Of a DNA stretch of 64,000 bases, positions 33,371 through 41,558 are shown one piece after another. The stretch comes from Streptomyces sp. Edi4 (GTDB lineage: Bacteria; Actinomycetota; Actinomycetes; Streptomycetales; Streptomycetaceae), in assembly GCF_040253615.1 (NCBI RefSeq), contig NZ_JBEJGY010000004.1, forward strand, positions 7,564,001-7,628,000. Direction: 5' to 3'. The first letter of the stretch is position 1; each line of letters begins with the position of its first letter. Position numbers and translations under genes: made by a program. The notes under the pieces were generated by a model that saw only the letters and a list, made by a program, of their open reading frames with translations, was not told the origin of the DNA and ran no database searches.

Positions 33371-33455
33371 AACCACCAAGTAGCGCGCGCCGCCCCAGGA
33401 CCCATGGCCTGGGCATGATCGGCGCGGGACCCCGGGCGGCGCCGTCCGAGGGCGG

Positions 33456-33690
33456 CTACGGCCGCCCGGCGGCTCGGCGCAGATGGCGGCTGACATCGCC
33501 CACGAGCGTGAGGCGGGCCCGTCGTTCCCGGAAGCGCCATCGCCCGTCGCGGCGCTCGAAGCGGTCGTGACAGCGGCCGCCGGCGACGGCTTGCAGCGGC
33601 AGGTCCGCCAGCGCCTGGAAGACGGTGACATAGGAACGCGCGACGGCCGGGCCCGCCGGTTCGTCGACTCTGCTCCTGGCTTCGCTGGGG
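33456..33690 (-). pseudogene. 3' remnant of a SnoaL-like (NTF2-fold) gene
   Basis: The frame ending at 33456 gives the last ~75 residues of a SnoaL_4-type protein (AVARSYVTVFQAL, GRCHDRFERRDGRWRF, LVGDVSRHL). The N-terminal half of the fold is missing, and upstream sequence in any frame does not supply it. There is no ribosome binding site before the possible starts. A truncated gene is more likely than a functional short one. Confidence 0.6.
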
Positions 33691-33812
33691 ACGTACGGCG
33701 CCTGACCAGGGCTCTTCGGGCCGGAGCGCCGGGAGTCGTGTCGCGACAAAGGTCTCGGCAGCCCCATCCCGGGTCGCGGCGGTCCCGCCCAGGGCTGCCG
33801 GGAAGTGCGCGG

Positions 33813-34613
33813 TCAGGTGGCTTGGGTGGTGTCGTCGGCAGCCGGCGTGAGCGTGGTCGTGGGCATACCCGTGACCGTGGTCGTGGGCGTCACCGTGGCC
33901 GTGTGGCGTAGTTCGACACAACATTCGCCCGGCAGGGGGGCCAGGACCGCCTGGACCCCGGGTGCGTGGAGCCCTTGGAGGTACCCGCTGAGGAAGGCGT
34001 GGTTCATGCCGCAGACCAGGTCCGGGGCCTGCGCGGCGACGGGGTGGAAGGGGCAGTTGCGCAGACGGAGCCGGTCGGGTGCCTCGCGGGCGGGCTCGAA
34101 GCCGTGCTGCTCCAGCATCCGTTCGCACAGGGTCAGACCGCGCTCGGCGCCGAGGCGGCCGGGGCGCAGCCGCGCGCGCTCGCTCTGGCCGAGCTCTTGC
34201 CCGCGCTGCCCGGCGGTGCGCACCGCGGCCTGCGCCGCGGTTTCGTCCTCCCCTTCGGTGACCACGGCCTGGACGAGGAGGTCGGCCAGGAACTCATGCC
34301 GGCGGTCGGGGATGCTCACCTGGATCGGGGTGTCCGTGGCCTCGTACACCTTGGGCTGCCGGCCGACTTTGCGGACGCCGGTGGGGGAGGCGTAACGCGC
34401 GCGCAGCAGGCCGACGTCGACGAGCTTGTCGAGGTGGAAGGCGGCGAGCTTGCGCGATATGCCGACGCTCGCGGCCGCCTCGTCGCGTGTGATGGGTCGC
34501 CGGGCGCGGCGGATGAAGGAGAACATCTGCCGCCGGGTGCCCTCGCCGAGCGCGCTCAGGGAGTCGAGCGCGGCGTCATCGGGCGAGGCCGGCGGGGTCG
34601 GATCGGAAGTCAC
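33813..34613 (-). CDS. SufR/ArsR-like winged-helix regulator with Cys-rich C-terminal domain
   Basis: A 266-residue protein. The N-terminal winged helix (about 17-85) contains PITRDEAAASVGISRKLAAF. The C-terminal part carries the ordered Cys set of SufR-like regulators: NCPFHPVA, LVCGMNHAFL and GECCVEL. In SufR these Cys residues hold an iron-sulfur cluster that senses iron or oxidants. A Thr-rich tail follows. The GTG at 34613 lies close to AAGGGG. It is divergent from the DUF2231 membrane gene, with an inverted repeat in the intergenic space, and probably controls the run of small membrane proteins to the right. Confidence 0.85.
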   Translation of the reverse strand: MTSDPTPPASPDDAALDSLSALGEGTRRQMFSFIRRARRPITRDEAAASVGISRKLAAFHLDKLVDVGLLRARYASPTGVRKVGRQPKVYEATDTPIQVSIPDRRHEFLADLLVQAVVTEGEDETAAQAAVRTAGQRGQELGQSERARLRPGRLGAERGLTLCERMLEQHGFEPAREAPDRLRLRNCPFHPVAAQAPDLVCGMNHAFLSGYLQGLHAPGVQAVLAPLPGECCVELRHTATVTPTTTVTGMPTTTLTPAADDTTQAT

Positions 34614-34689
34614 CCCTTCACCGTAACGCCGACATGCGTGGGGCGGACGGCCGTTCGGGCCCCTATCGGGTGGCTTCGAGCAGGTGGGC

Positions 34690-34726
34690 TTGACCGGCTT
34701 CCTGAATAAGACCAAGATTTGTTGGT
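34690..34726 (+). promoter_or_regulatory. Promoter and ACCAA-N6-TTGGT inverted repeat before the DUF2231 gene
   Basis: TTGACC (34690-34695) and CAAGAT (34713-34718) are 17 bp apart, a plausible -35/-10 pair. The inverted repeat ACCAA (34711-34715) / TTGGT (34722-34726) covers the -10 and is a likely site for the divergent SufR-like regulator. Confidence 0.5.
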
Positions 34727-34746
34727 GAAATAAGGAGGTGGCCGAG

Positions 34747-35286
34747 ATGGCCGATTCCGCTCAGGCCAAGCGACCCGTCAGCGTCGCGCTCGCCGGCCCC
34801 TACGGGCATCCGTTCCACCCGATGCTGGTCACCGTGCCGATCGGGGCCTGGGCGGGCAGCCTGGTCTTCGACATCGCCTCCCATGTGGTGGGGCATCCGG
34901 AATTCCTGTCGCGTGGGGCGATGTGGCTGATCGCCATCGGGGTGCTCGGCGCCCTCGCCGCCGCGCTGGTGGGCTTCCTCGATCTGTTCGCCATTGCGCC
35001 CCGCACACGGGCCTTTCGGACCGCTGTGGTCCACATGTCGCTGAACCTGCTGGTGACCGCCGCCTACGTCGGCAACTTCCTGTGGCGGCACGCCGGATCC
35101 GGCCCCAAGGGAAGCGTCGACGCGGGGCCGCTGGCCCTCAACGCCGTCGCGTTCGCCGCCCTCGGCGTCTCGGGGTGGCTGGGCGGCAAGCTCGCGTACC
35201 GCTACGGCGTCCGGGTCGCGGACGAGGCGACCCAGGTCGAGGGATTCACCCCTGGCCCCAAGTTCCCCGACGAACCCGCCCGTTGA
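34747..35286 (+). CDS. DUF2231 membrane protein
   Basis: A 179-residue protein with four predicted helices and the DUF2231 opening GHPFHPMLVTVPIGAW, where the His residues lie at the membrane surface and could bind metal or heme. The ATG at 34747 is preferred to the GTG at 34738 because AAGGAGG then sits at normal distance. It is divergent from the SufR-like regulator and heads a run of small membrane proteins (35364, 36092). Redox-linked membrane roles are suspected for the family but not shown. Confidence 0.9.
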   Translation: MADSAQAKRPVSVALAGPYGHPFHPMLVTVPIGAWAGSLVFDIASHVVGHPEFLSRGAMWLIAIGVLGALAAALVGFLDLFAIAPRTRAFRTAVVHMSLNLLVTAAYVGNFLWRHAGSGPKGSVDAGPLALNAVAFAALGVSGWLGGKLAYRYGVRVADEATQVEGFTPGPKFPDEPAR

Positions 35287-35363
35287 CCCACCGCCTGTTG
35301 ACCTGTTGACCCCCCTGCCCCGGCACGGGCCGGCGCAGCCACCCGCTCTCATCTGGAGTTCCC

Positions 35364-35789
35364 ATGGACACGGCCGCACTGGTCACCTGGGTGATCACCG
35401 CCCTCGGCGGCTTCTACATGCTCGGCACCTGGCTCACGCGCGGAGGCGCCCGTGGCGGCACGAGCCGGCTGCCGGTCCCGGTGGTCTTCGGCCACTTCTC
35501 GCTCGCCGCGATCGGTCTGGTCGTCTGGATCGTCTACCTCGTCACCGACAAGGACGCGCTGGCCTGGACCGCCTTCATCCTGCTGGTACCCGTCGCCCTG
35601 CTCGGCTTCGTCATGCTCGCCCGCTGGATCCCCGTCCACCGCGCCCGCGCCACCGCCCCCACGGGCCCCGGCCAGGACGCCCCCGCCGAGCGGCACTTCC
35701 CCCTCGTCGTGGTCCTCGCCCACGGCCTGTTCGCCGTGGTGACGGTGGTCCTCGTGCTGCTCACCGCCCTCGGCGTCGGGGGCAGCTGA
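35364..35789 (+). CDS. Small four-helix membrane protein of unknown function
   Basis: A 141-residue protein with four hydrophobic helices (about 4-22, 38-61, 68-86, 110-135) and paired His in FGHFSLA and LAHGLFA, a spacing that could bind heme across the membrane. ATG 35364 has TGGAG upstream. It lies 77 bp after the DUF2231 gene, so co-transcription is likely. I recognise no named family. Confidence 0.85.
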   Translation: MDTAALVTWVITALGGFYMLGTWLTRGGARGGTSRLPVPVVFGHFSLAAIGLVVWIVYLVTDKDALAWTAFILLVPVALLGFVMLARWIPVHRARATAPTGPGQDAPAERHFPLVVVLAHGLFAVVTVVLVLLTALGVGGS

Positions 35790-35791
35790 CC

Positions 35792-35968
35792 ATGGAGCGG
35801 CACTCCGTCGTCCTGCCGCACCCGGCCGCACCGATACCCCCGGCGGCCGCATCGCGCGTGCTCCCCGCCGGTCGAGGAATCGGCCGTCTCCCCGACGGGC
35901 GGGCCCCCGACCGGCCGGCGCCCGGTCCGTACCGAATCGCCCGCCTTCTCGACCACTTCACCTTGTGA
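35792..35968 (+). CDS. Possible 58-residue protein
   Basis: An ATG two bases after the stop of the preceding gene opens a 58-residue Pro/Arg-rich frame ending RIARLLDHFTL. Translational re-initiation is possible, but there is no domain and the interval to 36091 is otherwise empty, so this may be chance. Confidence 0.3.
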   Translation: MERHSVVLPHPAAPIPPAAASRVLPAGRGIGRLPDGRAPDRPAPGPYRIARLLDHFTL

Positions 35969-36091
35969 TTCCCCGCCCCCGCCGCCCTGCCCGGCCGACG
36001 GCCGCCCCGCACAGCGCACGCCCGCCCCGGCCCCTGTGGCACCCGGGCGGCGATCCCGCGGCCGTCGGCGGGGACCCGCTTAAGGAGCCTC

Positions 36092-36529
36092 ATGATCACG
36101 CGCCTCCTCGCCCGGCATCACGCGCATGCCGTCGCGGCCTTTCGTATCGTGACCGGCCTGTTGTTCGCCTCGCACGGGGCCGCCTCCCTGTTCGGGATCC
36201 TCGGCGGCGCACCTGACGGCGGCACGGTCGGGTTCGGAGTGTGGCCCGACTGGTACGCCTCCGTCATCGAGCTGGTGACCGGAAGCCTGGTCGTCCTGGG
36301 CCTGGCCACCCGTGCGGCCGCGCTGCTGGCCTCCGGCTCGATGGCCTACGCGTACTTCACCGTCCACCAGCCCCGCGCGTGGTGGCCCCTGGAGAACGGC
36401 GGCGAAGCCGCCGCCATGTTCTGCTGGGTCTTCCTGCTCCTGGTGTTCACCGGCCCCGGCGCGCTCGCCCTCGACCGGTCGCGGTTCGTCAGGCTCTTCT
36501 CCAACTCCGGTGAGAAACAAACGACTTGA
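36092..36529 (+). CDS. DoxX-family membrane protein
   Basis: A 145-residue, four-helix protein of the DoxX family: AFRIVTGLLFASHGAASLFG at the start, then a Trp-Pro turn (VWPDWYASVIELV) and FTVHQPRAWWPLENGGE before the last helix. DoxX proteins are linked to redox stress and, in mycobacteria, to a membrane thiol-oxidoreductase complex. AAGGAG lies before ATG 36092. It probably shares a transcript or a theme with the DUF2231 group. It is convergent with the phosphodiesterase gene. Confidence 0.92.
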   Translation: MITRLLARHHAHAVAAFRIVTGLLFASHGAASLFGILGGAPDGGTVGFGVWPDWYASVIELVTGSLVVLGLATRAAALLASGSMAYAYFTVHQPRAWWPLENGGEAAAMFCWVFLLLVFTGPGALALDRSRFVRLFSNSGEKQTT

Positions 36530-36553
36530 CGCGCCGGAGAAGGCCGTTCCGCG

Positions 36554-37324
36554 CTACGCGGCGGGTACGCGCAGGGCGGCCAGCACGGGCAGGTGGTCCG
36601 TGGCCGCGCGGAGGTCCTGTTCCGCCACGCCGGGAAGCCCCATCGGCACCCCGCACCCGAGGATTTCGACGCCGGGCGTCGCGAAGACCGCGTCGATCCG
36701 TTGCAGCGGGTCGCCGAGCCGGGTGGTGTGCTCCCGCCCCCACGGCGCGGTGGCCCAGCCGTCCCGCAGCGACGACGCCAGCAGGCCGAACGTACGGCCG
36801 TGGGGACGGTCGTTGAAGTCGCCGGCGGCGATCGCATGCGGTACTCCGAGGGCCGCCACTCGGTCGAGCAGCAACCTGCCCTGCGCGTAACGCTCCTGGT
36901 CGTCGACGCTCAGGTGGCAGCTGAGCACCCCGAGCCGCGCCCCGCCGAACCTCAGGACGGCGGTGGCGAAGCCGCGTTGGTGCAGGCCCGGCGTGCGGGG
37001 CAGCAGGATGTCCTCGGTGCGTTCCACATGGGCGCGCAGCGAGGAGAGGACCATGGGCCCGGACGCGGTGGCGCCGCCCGTCACGTACACGAGGTCCGAG
37101 GCCCTGGCGAGGCGGGCTGCGGCTTTGCGCCAGCGGAAGAAGCGGGGTGCTTCCTGGACGCAGACGACGTCGGGCCGGCAGGCCCGGATCACCCGGGCCA
37201 GCGCGGTGACGTCGTCACGCATGGAGCGGATGTTGTAGCTGAGCACGCGTACGACCGCCGAGCCGTCGGGCTCCGTCGCTGACTCGGGCAGATCCCGCAC
37301 AGTGTCCTCTTCCACGCTTCGCAT
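36554..37324 (-). CDS. Endonuclease/exonuclease/phosphatase-family protein
   Basis: A 256-residue metal-dependent phosphodiesterase fold. It has VLSYNIRSM (Asn of the metal site), DVVCVQEAP (Glu), SCHLSVDD (His), AAGDFNDRPHG (Asp and Asn), RIDAVFAT and TDHLPVLAAL (final Asp-His), so all catalytic motifs are present and in order. Substrates in this family range from nucleic acids to phosphoinositides and sphingomyelin. No signal peptide is seen. ATG 37324 follows a G-rich stretch. Confidence 0.92.
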   Translation of the reverse strand: MRSVEEDTVRDLPESATEPDGSAVVRVLSYNIRSMRDDVTALARVIRACRPDVVCVQEAPRFFRWRKAAARLARASDLVYVTGGATASGPMVLSSLRAHVERTEDILLPRTPGLHQRGFATAVLRFGGARLGVLSCHLSVDDQERYAQGRLLLDRVAALGVPHAIAAGDFNDRPHGRTFGLLASSLRDGWATAPWGREHTTRLGDPLQRIDAVFATPGVEILGCGVPMGLPGVAEQDLRAATDHLPVLAALRVPAA

Positions 37325-37374
37325 GCCCCCATGGTGCCGCAGGCGGGAGCCGGGAGCGCCGCGGCCCCCGCGCT

Positions 37375-38166
37375 TCACGGGGAAAAGTACGTGGCGGTGA
37401 ACAGCAGTGCCGGGTATGCCCCGACGAAGGCGAAGACGAACGTGCTCAGCCCCATGGTGAACGCGATGCCGATGTGCAGCGCCGCGCCCGCCGCGAGCAG
37501 ACCCCAGCGCGGCTGCGCCGGCAGGAAGAGGGTTACCCAGAACGTCACTTCCAAGACCATGACCCCCCAGCCGAGGAGCGCCGCGACGAGTGGCCGGGCC
37601 CGTAGAATCGCGGCGATCCCAGGCGAGCCGTAGGCGTCGGTGGAGAGGATCTGGGCTAGGCAGGATCCGTCGCGCCAGGTGCGCGAGGTCAGCTTGGCCG
37701 CCCCGGCGATCAGATAGCTGAGGAGCAGCTGGGCGGCGAGGAAGCCGAGGAAGAGCCGGCCCACCGTGCCGCCGACGACCAGCGTGGCGGCGGCGGTGAG
37801 CAGGCAGAGCGCGGCCATCTGGTCGGCCCCGTCGGTGCCGTAGTCGTTGCGGTGCAGGCCGAGGAGCAGGGTGGTCAGCAGGACGCAGGACAACGCCGCC
37901 GAGCCGGTCGCGGACAGCGCCGCCACGGCCGGCGCGGCACATCCGGCCGTGAACTGGGCGGCCAGCACCCCGCGATACCGCTCCCAGACGAACAGCCCGC
38001 GCACCACCGGTGGGCAGCGGTGCTGGTCCGCGCCGACCACGGCCCAGGCGAGCGCGCCGCCCTCACCGAACTCGTGACCCTGGCGCAGATCGCGGCGCGC
38101 CGACACCGCGAGGCCGGCACCGCACACGGCCAGGATCGCGCGGGCCGTCTCACTCTCGTTCAACAT
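37375..38166 (-). CDS. HTTM-like membrane protein
   Basis: A 263-residue protein with about six to seven helices and the HTTM (horizontally transferred transmembrane, vitamin-K-carboxylase-like) features: LHRNDYGTDGADQMAALC near the middle, a LLLSYLIAGAAKL helix, and a WRDGSCLAQILSTDAYGS loop. Function in bacteria is unknown. ATG 38166 overlaps the end of the upstream gene by seven bases, so the two are translated together. Confidence 0.8.
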   Translation of the reverse strand: MLNESETARAILAVCGAGLAVSARRDLRQGHEFGEGGALAWAVVGADQHRCPPVVRGLFVWERYRGVLAAQFTAGCAAPAVAALSATGSAALSCVLLTTLLLGLHRNDYGTDGADQMAALCLLTAAATLVVGGTVGRLFLGFLAAQLLLSYLIAGAAKLTSRTWRDGSCLAQILSTDAYGSPGIAAILRARPLVAALLGWGVMVLEVTFWVTLFLPAQPRWGLLAAGAALHIGIAFTMGLSTFVFAFVGAYPALLFTATYFSP

Positions 38167-38771
38167 GGGGTGCTGCCCTCCCGTACGCTGCCCTCCCGTA
38201 CGCCGCCCTCCCGTACGGCGCCCTCCCGCAGCCCGGTGTCCCACGCGACGGCGTTGCCCGCCGTGCTCTCCAGGCGGTGCACGGCGGAGACGAAGACCAC
38301 TTGGGGCGCCTCGTCCCGCAGACTCGCGTGCGCGACGACGAACGCGAAGCCGACGGCGGTCGCGTCGTGCGCCGCCGAGGCGGCCCGGTTGAGCAGGACG
38401 AGATAGGACGTGCTGATCATCAAGCGGGCGCTCCGGGTCCGCGCGTCCGCCTCCTCCTCCCACACGCGCCCGGCCAGGCGCACGAGGTGGGAGGAGGCGT
38501 CGAACAGCGCCTTGCCCGCTCGGCCCCGCGCGCCGCCCTCCGCCAGCACGAGCCGCAGAGGTCCGTACGCGCCGTTGGCCAGGACGTCGCGGTACATCAG
38601 CACCTTGTCCTTCGTCGCCGGATTGGGTGCGAAGAACGTCCAGGACGGCAGCAGTGGAACACACCAGGACGGCAGGCGGGCCCGGACCGCCTCACCGCAC
38701 CGGGGCAGCGCCGCGACCGCCGTCAAGAAGAGCCATGCACCCAGCACGACGGCCAATCCGAGGGAAGCCAC
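38160..38771 (-). CDS. Membrane-anchored partner of the HTTM-like protein, unknown function
   Basis: A 203-residue protein starting at GTG 38771, with one N-terminal membrane helix (GLAVVLGAWLFLTAVAAL) and then a globular part with WTFFAPNPATKDKVLMYRD. That FAPNP segment is frequent in proteins encoded beside HTTM genes. The C-terminus ends in repeated VREG units encoded by a 15-bp tandem repeat. It is coupled to the HTTM gene and probably forms a complex with it. Confidence 0.8.
   Translation of the reverse strand: MASLGLAVVLGAWLFLTAVAALPRCGEAVRARLPSWCVPLLPSWTFFAPNPATKDKVLMYRDVLANGAYGPLRLVLAEGGARGRAGKALFDASSHLVRLAGRVWEEEADARTRSARLMISTSYLVLLNRAASAAHDATAVGFAFVVAHASLRDEAPQVVFVSAVHRLESTAGNAVAWDTGLREGAVREGGVREGSVREGSTPC
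38176..38235. repeat. Four-copy 15-bp repeat inside a coding 3' end
   Basis: CCCTCCCGTACGCTG is repeated four times with small changes at the last bases of each unit. In the minus frame it encodes repeats of the form VREGS / VREGG at the C-terminus of the HTTM partner. Confidence 0.9.
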
Positions 38772-38782
38772 AAGTCGCCCCG

Positions 38783-39529
38783 TCAGCGGGCGAGGTGGCG
38801 TCGGCGCAGCGCCAGCAGATCGGCCACGGTGGCTGCGGGAGCACCCGAATCCCCCGCGATCTGCTGGATGTCGGACTCCGAGAGCGCCACCGCGGCCCCG
38901 TCCCGGACGTGGCCACCGCGGCCGTGCTTCTGGTCGACGGCATGCTGCGCCGCACGCCCGATGCCGTCCGTCAGCATGTCCATCGTCGTGATCGTCTGGC
39001 AGGGCTCGGGCGGGCCCATGTGCGCGTACCCGTCATCGGGATGCAGGGTGTCGAGCAACTGCCGCTCCAGAAGCGTCAGTTCAGGGGCGCGTCGCATCAA
39101 AAGACAGGCGACGCGTACGGCGGGGCGCTGGGACTCGGTGTGCTCGATGATGCCGAAGTCCGTATCACGCAGCGGGCCTCCGGTGTACGGGAAGGTCAGC
39201 GTCCGGAACGGGAAGCCGTGCGGCAGGGCCAGGTCGCGCACCAGTGTGTGTCCCGCGCAGACCAGGTCGAGGGCGAGCGATGCGGCCACCAGCGGCGCTC
39301 CGGGGGCGGGGCGCCGAGGCACGGGTGTGTCCCGCACCTCCTGCCAGGCGCCGCTGAGCGCCGCCGTGCGCAGCCGCCGCCACGCGGGGGCCGACACGTC
39401 ACCCACGTAGAGGGCCACGGTCCCCGCCGGAGGCAGCAGACCGCCGTCCGCCACACCCCCGGCGCCGGGCGGCACGGTCACCACATCCACCCGCCGCACC
39501 ACGGGCGTCAAGGCCGAGGTTCGCATCAT
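38783..39529 (-). CDS. Protein of unknown function (248 aa)
   Basis: A soluble protein that starts at ATG 39529 with AGGAGA upstream. Features are VVTVPPGAGGVADGG, GHTLVRDLALPHGFPFRTL, an acidic central region, and a C-terminal helix pair (ATVADLLALRRRHLAR). No transmembrane segment, signal peptide or known motif is seen. It is 11 bp upstream of the HTTM partner gene, so the three genes 39529-37375 form an operon. The ending resembles a short carrier or dimerisation helix, which is only an impression. Confidence 0.8.
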   Translation of the reverse strand: MMRTSALTPVVRRVDVVTVPPGAGGVADGGLLPPAGTVALYVGDVSAPAWRRLRTAALSGAWQEVRDTPVPRRPAPGAPLVAASLALDLVCAGHTLVRDLALPHGFPFRTLTFPYTGGPLRDTDFGIIEHTESQRPAVRVACLLMRRAPELTLLERQLLDTLHPDDGYAHMGPPEPCQTITTMDMLTDGIGRAAQHAVDQKHGRGGHVRDGAAVALSESDIQQIAGDSGAPAATVADLLALRRRHLAR

Positions 39530-39595
39530 GTACGTCTCCTGTCCTGTGTGATCCGTATCCCGCCACCGGGACACGCGCCCAGTGTCGCGGCCCCT

Positions 39596-39641
39596 CCGAG
39601 GCAGGCAACACCCCCTGTATGTTGGGGGGTTGGTGCCTCGG
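39596..39641 (-). terminator. Two-part hairpin between the LuxR gene and the HTTM operon
   Basis: The outer arms CCGAGGCA (39596-39603) and TGCCTCGG (39634-39641) are perfect. The inner arms CAACACCCCC and GGGGGGTTG pair with one bulge around an 8-base loop. Either it terminates the LuxR gene or it is an attenuator in the leader of the operon that starts at 39529. Confidence 0.55.
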
Positions 39642-39671
39642 CGGCCGGGCGCGCGGCCGGTGGCCGGTGCT

Positions 39672-40610
39672 CTACTGCCGCAGCCCCGCGACGAGTTCTT
39701 CGCGGCCGGACGTGCCGGTCTTGCGGTAGACGGACCTGAGGTGGCCGGTGACGGTGTGCGGGGACATGCCGAGCAGCCGGGCAATGCGTTTGGTCGCGAG
39801 GCCTCCGAGGAGCGATTCGACGATGGCCCGCTCACGTGGTGTGAATCCGTACCAGACGAAGAGGGCGGGCAGGAGCTGTGAGGCGGGCGCGGACTGGAAG
39901 GTGAGCGCGATCTCCCCGTGCGGTCCGCCGAGCGGCTGCGCGTGCACCGCGACCCACCCTCCGCACGTCGGAATCCTGCTGAGGGCGGTGCTGTGGGTGC
40001 GCCGCGTGAAGGAGGTGATGCTCCACAGCAGAGGGGGCAGTTCGTCGCCCTGGGTGCGCGCCGGTTCGGAGACGAACTCGTCCAGCCAGGTGCGTGCCGT
40101 CTGCGTCATGCCCCTGATCGTGTCGTCCGGGCCGATCACGACCACGCCGGGGAACAGCCCGCGCCGCCCGGGACGCAGGGGCTTGCCCGCGACGAAGTGG
40201 CGCAGGGCGACCGCGAGGGTTGCGCCAAGCCGCTCGGCGCGCCGGGTCTCCGCGGGCGCGAAGGGCCGGCCCGCCGGCTCCCGCACCAGGACGAGGCCGC
40301 CCCACACCACGCCGCGGTGGGTCAGGGCGATGGGCATCTCGTGGCCCGCGCCCCCCACGGGCCCGCCATCGTGGTGGAGACAGTCGACGCCGGTGAGCGG
40401 ATCGAGACCGGTCAGGGTGGAACCGTCGTGCGGCAGAAGGAGTTCAAGGCGTCGGGACAGCGCCGAGGCCAGCTCGGGAACGGTGGTGGCGGCGGCCGCC
40501 GCGGTGAGCAGAGCGCGACGCAACTCCCGCGCCTGCGGGACGCCCGCCCGCTGCCCGGCCTTCGGGACGGCGGCCGGCGTTGTGACGGTGCGCTGTGCGA
40601 GTACGGGCAT
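39672..40610 (-). CDS. LuxR-family regulator with N-terminal sensor domains
   Basis: A 312-residue protein. The N-terminal half looks like a GAF-like sensor (GLDPLTGVDCLHHDGGP) followed by a PAS-like segment (GVVVIGPDDTIRGMT). The C-terminal LuxR helix-turn-helix (about 248-305) reads FTPRERAIVESLLGGL then TKRIARLLGMSPHTVTGHL. ATG 40610 has GGAG about 12 bases upstream, a long spacing. It precedes the HTTM operon on the same strand and may activate it. Confidence 0.88.
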   Translation of the reverse strand: MPVLAQRTVTTPAAVPKAGQRAGVPQARELRRALLTAAAAATTVPELASALSRRLELLLPHDGSTLTGLDPLTGVDCLHHDGGPVGGAGHEMPIALTHRGVVWGGLVLVREPAGRPFAPAETRRAERLGATLAVALRHFVAGKPLRPGRRGLFPGVVVIGPDDTIRGMTQTARTWLDEFVSEPARTQGDELPPLLWSITSFTRRTHSTALSRIPTCGGWVAVHAQPLGGPHGEIALTFQSAPASQLLPALFVWYGFTPRERAIVESLLGGLATKRIARLLGMSPHTVTGHLRSVYRKTGTSGREELVAGLRQ

Positions 40611-40760
40611 GAGCGGGCACCACTCCTGGGGACGACATCCCGGACGGCGGAGGTACTGCGTGATCCGCGCCCTATGACTGTCCGGCCCGGCCCGGCCCAT
40701 GCCGGGCAACACTCCTGTGGGCGACGCCGGTTCAGGCCACCTTGCGCGCCGCCCGGGCCG

Positions 40761-41558
40761 TCACCGGGACGCACGGGGCTGCGGGACGGCGTCCCGCCTG
40801 ACGTCCGCCTGGGCGACGACCCCTGAGCTCAAGGACGGCGGCAGGAACCACAGCCGCCGCTCACCCGCCTGCGTGCCGCTCTCCACCGGCCGCGCGGGCG
40901 GGACGAAGGGACCCCAGGCGAAGGCAGGCAGCCAGGGCTCGGGCGCCGCGCTCCAGGACAGCGCGCGGATCTGTGCGAGGGTGCGCCTGCCGGTCAGGGC
41001 ACGGAACACCTCCAGGCCCGGTCCGCGCAGCGACGTGACGGGGCCGCCTTCGCCGGCCGGCCACTCCCGGCCGGCCGCCTCGATACGCAGCGCCGGCAGA
41101 TGATGTGCGTTCACGGACATCGTGAAGCCCATGGCCGCCAGTTCCAGCGTGTCGGCGAAGGCGGGATGCTCCCGGGGCACGGGAAGGTCCAGAGCGCCGC
41201 GCAGGTCGAGTTCATGGGAGAAGACGTCGAGCAGCATCATGCCTCGGCGCAGCCAAGGGGTCCGTTCCAGCGCCTCGGCGAGCGCCCCGTCCAACTGCTC
41301 CCAGTAGCAGAGGAGTTGGGGGAGCGGGGCATCCGGCGCGAGTGCCGGAGGCAGGACGGCGCTCCAGGGTGCTTCGGCGACGGCCCGCGCGCACACCTCC
41401 AGCAGATGGGCCACGACGTCCCGCACGTTCCAGCCCGGGCACGCGGGCACCGGCCACTCCCACGTCCCCGGGTGCGCTCGTGCCAACCGGACGATGTTGT
41501 CGCGGCAGACGCGGTAGGTGGGATTCCAGAAGGGCTCGGGGCGCCGCTCGGGCGTCAT
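40761..41558 (-). CDS. Mycothiol-dependent maleylpyruvate-isomerase-like (DinB-fold) protein (1)
   Basis: A 265-residue protein. The DinB-type bundle has the family opening PVPACPGWNVRDVVAHLLEV, where the GW-x-VRD-x-x-x-H pattern carries a metal-binding His, and HELDLRGAL with another His-Glu pair. Such enzymes use mycothiol or are metal-bound and of unknown substrate. It overlaps the epimerase stop (ATGA), so the two genes are coupled. A second, unrelated-in-detail family member lies at 42854. Confidence 0.88.
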   Translation of the reverse strand: MTPERRPEPFWNPTYRVCRDNIVRLARAHPGTWEWPVPACPGWNVRDVVAHLLEVCARAVAEAPWSAVLPPALAPDAPLPQLLCYWEQLDGALAEALERTPWLRRGMMLLDVFSHELDLRGALDLPVPREHPAFADTLELAAMGFTMSVNAHHLPALRIEAAGREWPAGEGGPVTSLRGPGLEVFRALTGRRTLAQIRALSWSAAPEPWLPAFAWGPFVPPARPVESGTQAGERRLWFLPPSLSSGVVAQADVRRDAVPQPRASR

